This document shows, one piece after another, positions 60,420 through 64,000 of a DNA stretch of 64,000 bases (position 1 is the stretch's first letter; every line of letters begins with the position of its first letter). Below the pieces are notes generated by a model. The model had not been told where the DNA came from and searched no databases. It was given only the letters and a program-made list of their open reading frames with translations. The stretch is from Megamerina dolium. Taxonomy: Eukaryota; Arthropoda; Insecta; Diptera; Megamerinidae. The stretch covers positions 3,863,501 through 3,927,500 of the forward strand of contig OY978525.1 in assembly GCA_963854835.1 (NCBI GenBank), read 5' to 3'. A program made the translations under genes and the position numbers.

Positions 60420-62825
60420 ATTGATTTCTATTACTTACACCATATATTCATTATTTCCGTATCATTGTGTGCCATTTTGTATAATTTTTGTGTGAATACG
60501 ATAAATTTGACAATAATTTGAACTTCAATTCGATGTAAGCATCCGTAAATTGTCTCAATAGAAAAGAATTATTTGTATATTCAAAGGACTACATTTTTAC
60601 TTGATTTTTGCATTCAATCGGCGCAATCGGCCTTATATTATTTATGAATCGTGTGGCATTTTTGTAGGTAATTAATGTGGATTATTCCTTGATTTCATTG
60701 ACTTTGTCTTCTTTAAAACCTAATCTTCTGTAGAGATCCATTATTTTTACTAGTCACTTGTTTTTGCAGTGCGGTATTGAGTTTGCTCTAGTCATTGGGG
60801 GATAAATGGATGCTCGAATCCAATGATCATTACTCGATTATGAAGAAATCATACTTGAGTAAAATTCTCTTGTTTCCATTGTCAACTGCATAATTTGTAG
60901 CATCTTTATTAGGATATATGATAGCTTGCGAGTACATAAATTAATATTGAATGTTTAGACAGCATTTTTTACTAATTGAAAAATTAATTTCCCAAGTTCA
61001 TAACCCACATACTCATACTCGAATTGTTAAATGCGAAAATTGAGAAAATGAGTGTGTGAAAATTTTATTAAGCATTTTCCGGTTCACAGATATATGAGTA
61101 TATGCGTTTTTTAAATGAAATCCTTAATTAGAATTACACACACATCCTTAACATAATATGATCGCGTGTGCGAATGTCATTTTTTATGATCGCACAAATA
61201 AATATGACAACACTCATATACATTCATATGAAGTGTGTTCAAATTGGGCTGTATAGGAAAAGCTGCGGGTTAAAGGTTCTCATTAAAAACAAGTAATGAA
61301 TGAGAAATACTCACACGTATTTTTCTATTATTTTGTTTTTGGCGACACACACTGTTGATGGTGCTGCTGGTGAAATAACATTATAAAAACTTTTTTGGAA
61401 AACTATCTAAATGACTGTGTATAAAAAAAAATACATACGCACATGTAGTAAATTAAAGATCGTATGCATTGTCGCTGGTGATCATGAGAAAAATATACAT
61501 GCATACATACTTATGTGCAATACGGGGTTTTCATGTACGAGTAATACCTAAAACTAGCACAACTCGTACACGGGATATCATTTCTAGAAAAGAAAAAAAA
61601 AAAAGTCCAATTGATAAGATCTGATATTTTTCTTTTTTTTCTCTTTTGCTGTATTAATTTTTTTATTTTGATATCTAGGCGCAATAAATTGTAAAGAGTT
61701 AAAAACGTGTTTGGTGACAATGCTGGTTGAGAGAGTTCATAAATTTATTGTACGTACGTTTGCATGCCAGAGTTACTTAGGAATGGGTACCGACATGTCT
61801 ATCTTACAATAACCCCCCTCAGTTGGTAGGAAAAATTGCATTTTATAGTATAGAAAATATAGAATTTTTTTTTTGTTCTTCCAAATGGTTCATCAAGAGA
61901 AGTACTGTTAATTTTATATATTTCCACGAAATGTCTCCGCTATTGCTTACATGAATGTATTAGGTTGGGGAAAATATATCGGGTAATTTCTAATGAAATA
62001 ATTTTGATCATTTTAATTTGTTATTGTAGAAATTATTGAATATTTTTGCTCTTCATTCGGAAAAAGACTATCAAATCAATATATTTTGCATTTATGTATT
62101 GGGTTGAGTGAAAAGTATCGATCTCTTCTTAGTAAAAGGCTCTGTTTAGTGTATTATCAATATCGCAAAATTTAGATTTTTGATTTTTTATCTAAAAGAA
62201 TGATTTCGCAAAAAAAAATATATGGAAATTCTTGCTTAAAATTTTCTCGAAGCAAATTTAAATTTTTTGCTTGAGAGGACAATTTCCCTCCAAAAAATTT
62301 TTACAATATCACACTACGATATGGCAATATAATAGGTTTCATGGAAACAGAAAAATATTCACCAAAGTTCTTCGGAGTTTCTGGTGTCTAATTAAGTTCT
62401 TTTACTTTTCAAAGGCCAGAATGATGCAGAAGCTCTTAATATTTTTGAGATCTATATACTTAAGGTATTTAACATGAATTCATTGCAAAATATTTAATAA
62501 ATCACGTTACAATATTCGATTCATCTACAATACAATAAAATTTATTCGCGATAGAAGTGATTAGAAATAGACGATGAAGAACGGAATATTTTTGAAAATA
62601 TGAAGCAAATCGTTATAGAAGCATGTTGAAATCCCACAAAACATGGTAAAACCAAAACTGCTGGTTAGGAAGATGTGTTCGATGATTTGCATCGTGCATC
62701 ATGAAGATTTTTTGATTGTTCAAACGATTGGTTTTGCTATTAAGTTTGAGCAACTAATGCGATAAAGTCGGGCAATTGTGAAAAAATATGGAAAATTAAT
62801 TCATTCGGTATTTTACCATGCTAGT
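60420..62825. other. AT-rich spacer, possible mariner-like end
   Basis: ATTAGGTTGGGGAAAATAT at 61959 and ATTGGGTTGAGTGAAAAGTA at 62099 resemble mariner terminal repeats, but no partner ends or transposase were found. The rest is featureless. Confidence 0.3.
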
Positions 62826-62829
62826 GTCA

Positions 62830-63460
62830 AATCAAAAAAATGTTTTGAATATCTTATAGGGGACCGATATTTTTTCCCCTACTACTTTGGATATGAAAAG
62901 AAATTGAATTTTGAACTATAACGCTTGCATGTAAAGTTGACTTCATTAAAGACCTGTAAAAATGTCTTTAATTCGGTTTTGCACTGAAAACTCCCAAAAT
63001 TTTGATCTTAATTAAGAATAATGGTTGTAAAAAAGAAAACAAAAAAACAAATAACAAATATTGATCTGCAAAAATAGCATACAGTTAAAAAAAAATTAAG
63101 AATTATGACAAATAAATGTTTTGAATATCTTATAGTGGACCGATATTTTTTCCCTACTACTTTGGATATGAAAAAATTGAATTTTTAACTATAAAGCTGA
63201 CATGTAAAATTGACTTCATTAGAGATCTGTGAAAATTACTTTAATTCGGACTTGCATTAAACACTCCCAAAATTTTGACTTTAATGGAGAATAATGTTTG
63301 CAACAAAAAAGTAATAACAAATAGCAAAAATAGTATATAGTTAATAAAAAAATTAAGAATTGTGAAAAAACATGTTTTAAATTTCTTATAGGGGACCGAT
63401 ACTTTTTCCCCTACTACTTTGAATATAAAAAAAAATTGAATTTTTAACTATACGCGACGT
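62830..63460 (+). repeat. Tandem ~265-bp repeat, about 2.3 units
   Basis: The landmark TGTTTTGAATATCTTATAG, followed by GGACCGATATTTTTTCCC and CTACTACTTTGGATATGAAA, recurs at 62841, 63117 and (slightly diverged) 63373. Spacings are 276 and 256 bases. No coding frame. Confidence 0.82.
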
Positions 63461-63464
63461 TATT

Positions 63465-64000
63465 TTTTCCGTAACCATTACTAATATTATAGTATATATT
63501 ACGATAAAAATTATTTTTACTTGTAACTATTTGCTAATGCACATCTGCATTGCCAACGTCCAACGTAGTACTACGCACATATGTCTCCACTTTATCATTT
63601 GGCATGAAGATGTTAAATTATTTGTACTTTTTTTTTTTTTTTGGTTTGTCAAAAACGCGCTCTGCTCATTGAAAATGCATACTCTAATGCATTTGTATGG
63701 TGTGTATGTTGTATTTGAATAAATGCATATGTTCATACTACAAGACAAGACCTTTAACCCCAAAAACGAAAGAAGCGGAAAATGCATGTACATAATTGTA
63801 TATATTTATATGCATACTATATCTACTATATATTCATCTTACCTTGCCTTCATTTCATTTTTTTTTTGTGCTGCCTCTTCTATTAAATCACGCATAAATT
63901 GGATTTCGTAGTAGTCGTTTCCTTTGAACAAATGACAACTACTCGTACTACATATGTATATAAGAATTTTTGCGTGGGAAGCAAACAAATTCAAACATCT
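63465..64000. other. AT-rich end of window, nothing recognised
   Basis: No gene or repeat is identified apart from a T tract near 63630. Confidence 0.45.

Noticed and set aside
61959..62120. Two mariner-like terminal repeat strings
   Set aside because: No inverse partner or transposase sequence was found within 2 kb, so no element is called.

Overview
This window looks like euchromatic, AT-rich DNA from a higher fly. A tephritid fruit fly is my best guess, but that is inference. The evidence is one clear insect gene (windbeutel/ERp29), several mariner and Tc1 lineages, DINE-1/INE-1-like repeats with a (GTCY)n core, and CAA/GTT and CAT microsatellites. There are no operons, bacterial genes, rRNA, recognisable tRNA genes or CRISPR arrays.

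Only one host gene can be supported: windbeutel, a single-exon CDS at 22681-23475 on the + strand. Everything else recognisable is repetitive, and much of it is nested. From left to right: LINE 3' ends (1.3-1.94 kb); a mauritiana-like mariner split by a DINE-1-like element (2.73-5.19 kb); a probable solo LTR (6.59-7.07 kb); a second DINE-1-like element followed by a SINE (7.69-9.49 kb); a mariner holding two LINE pieces (11.37-12.71 kb); a 587-bp mariner deletion derivative (13.07-13.65 kb); a LINE 3' end (15.28-15.87 kb); and an almost intact Tc1-like element (15.93-17.58 kb). Next come a foldback repeat (19.80-20.15 kb), a second mariner deletion derivative (20.71-21.49 kb) and wbl.

Downstream of wbl are an inverted pair of one MITE (24.17 and 31.16 kb), the second copy sitting inside a DUF4817-type transposase relic, and a third DINE-1-like element (25.32-26.96 kb). 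Then come SINEs at 35.3, 38.3, 45.0, 46.0, 53.6 and 59.3 kb; mariner relics at 36.7, 47.0, 50.6 and 59.9 kb; and a LINE reverse-transcriptase relic at 49.3 kb. Four tandem repeat fields lie at 41.98, 57.06, 58.30 and 62.84 kb. The repeat unit of the first is also scattered as single units across much of the window.

The genes do not form a pathway. The biology here is transposon biology: short non-autonomous families (DINE-1-like, SINE, MITE, deleted mariners) outnumber coding elements, and they insert into each other and into satellite repeats in a readable order. No host-encoded novel system was found. The most notable items are the DINE-1-like family with its repeat-built interior, the tRNA-derived SINE family, the TAA-flanked MITE pair, the near-intact Tc1-like element with IR/DR ends, and the foldback repeat.
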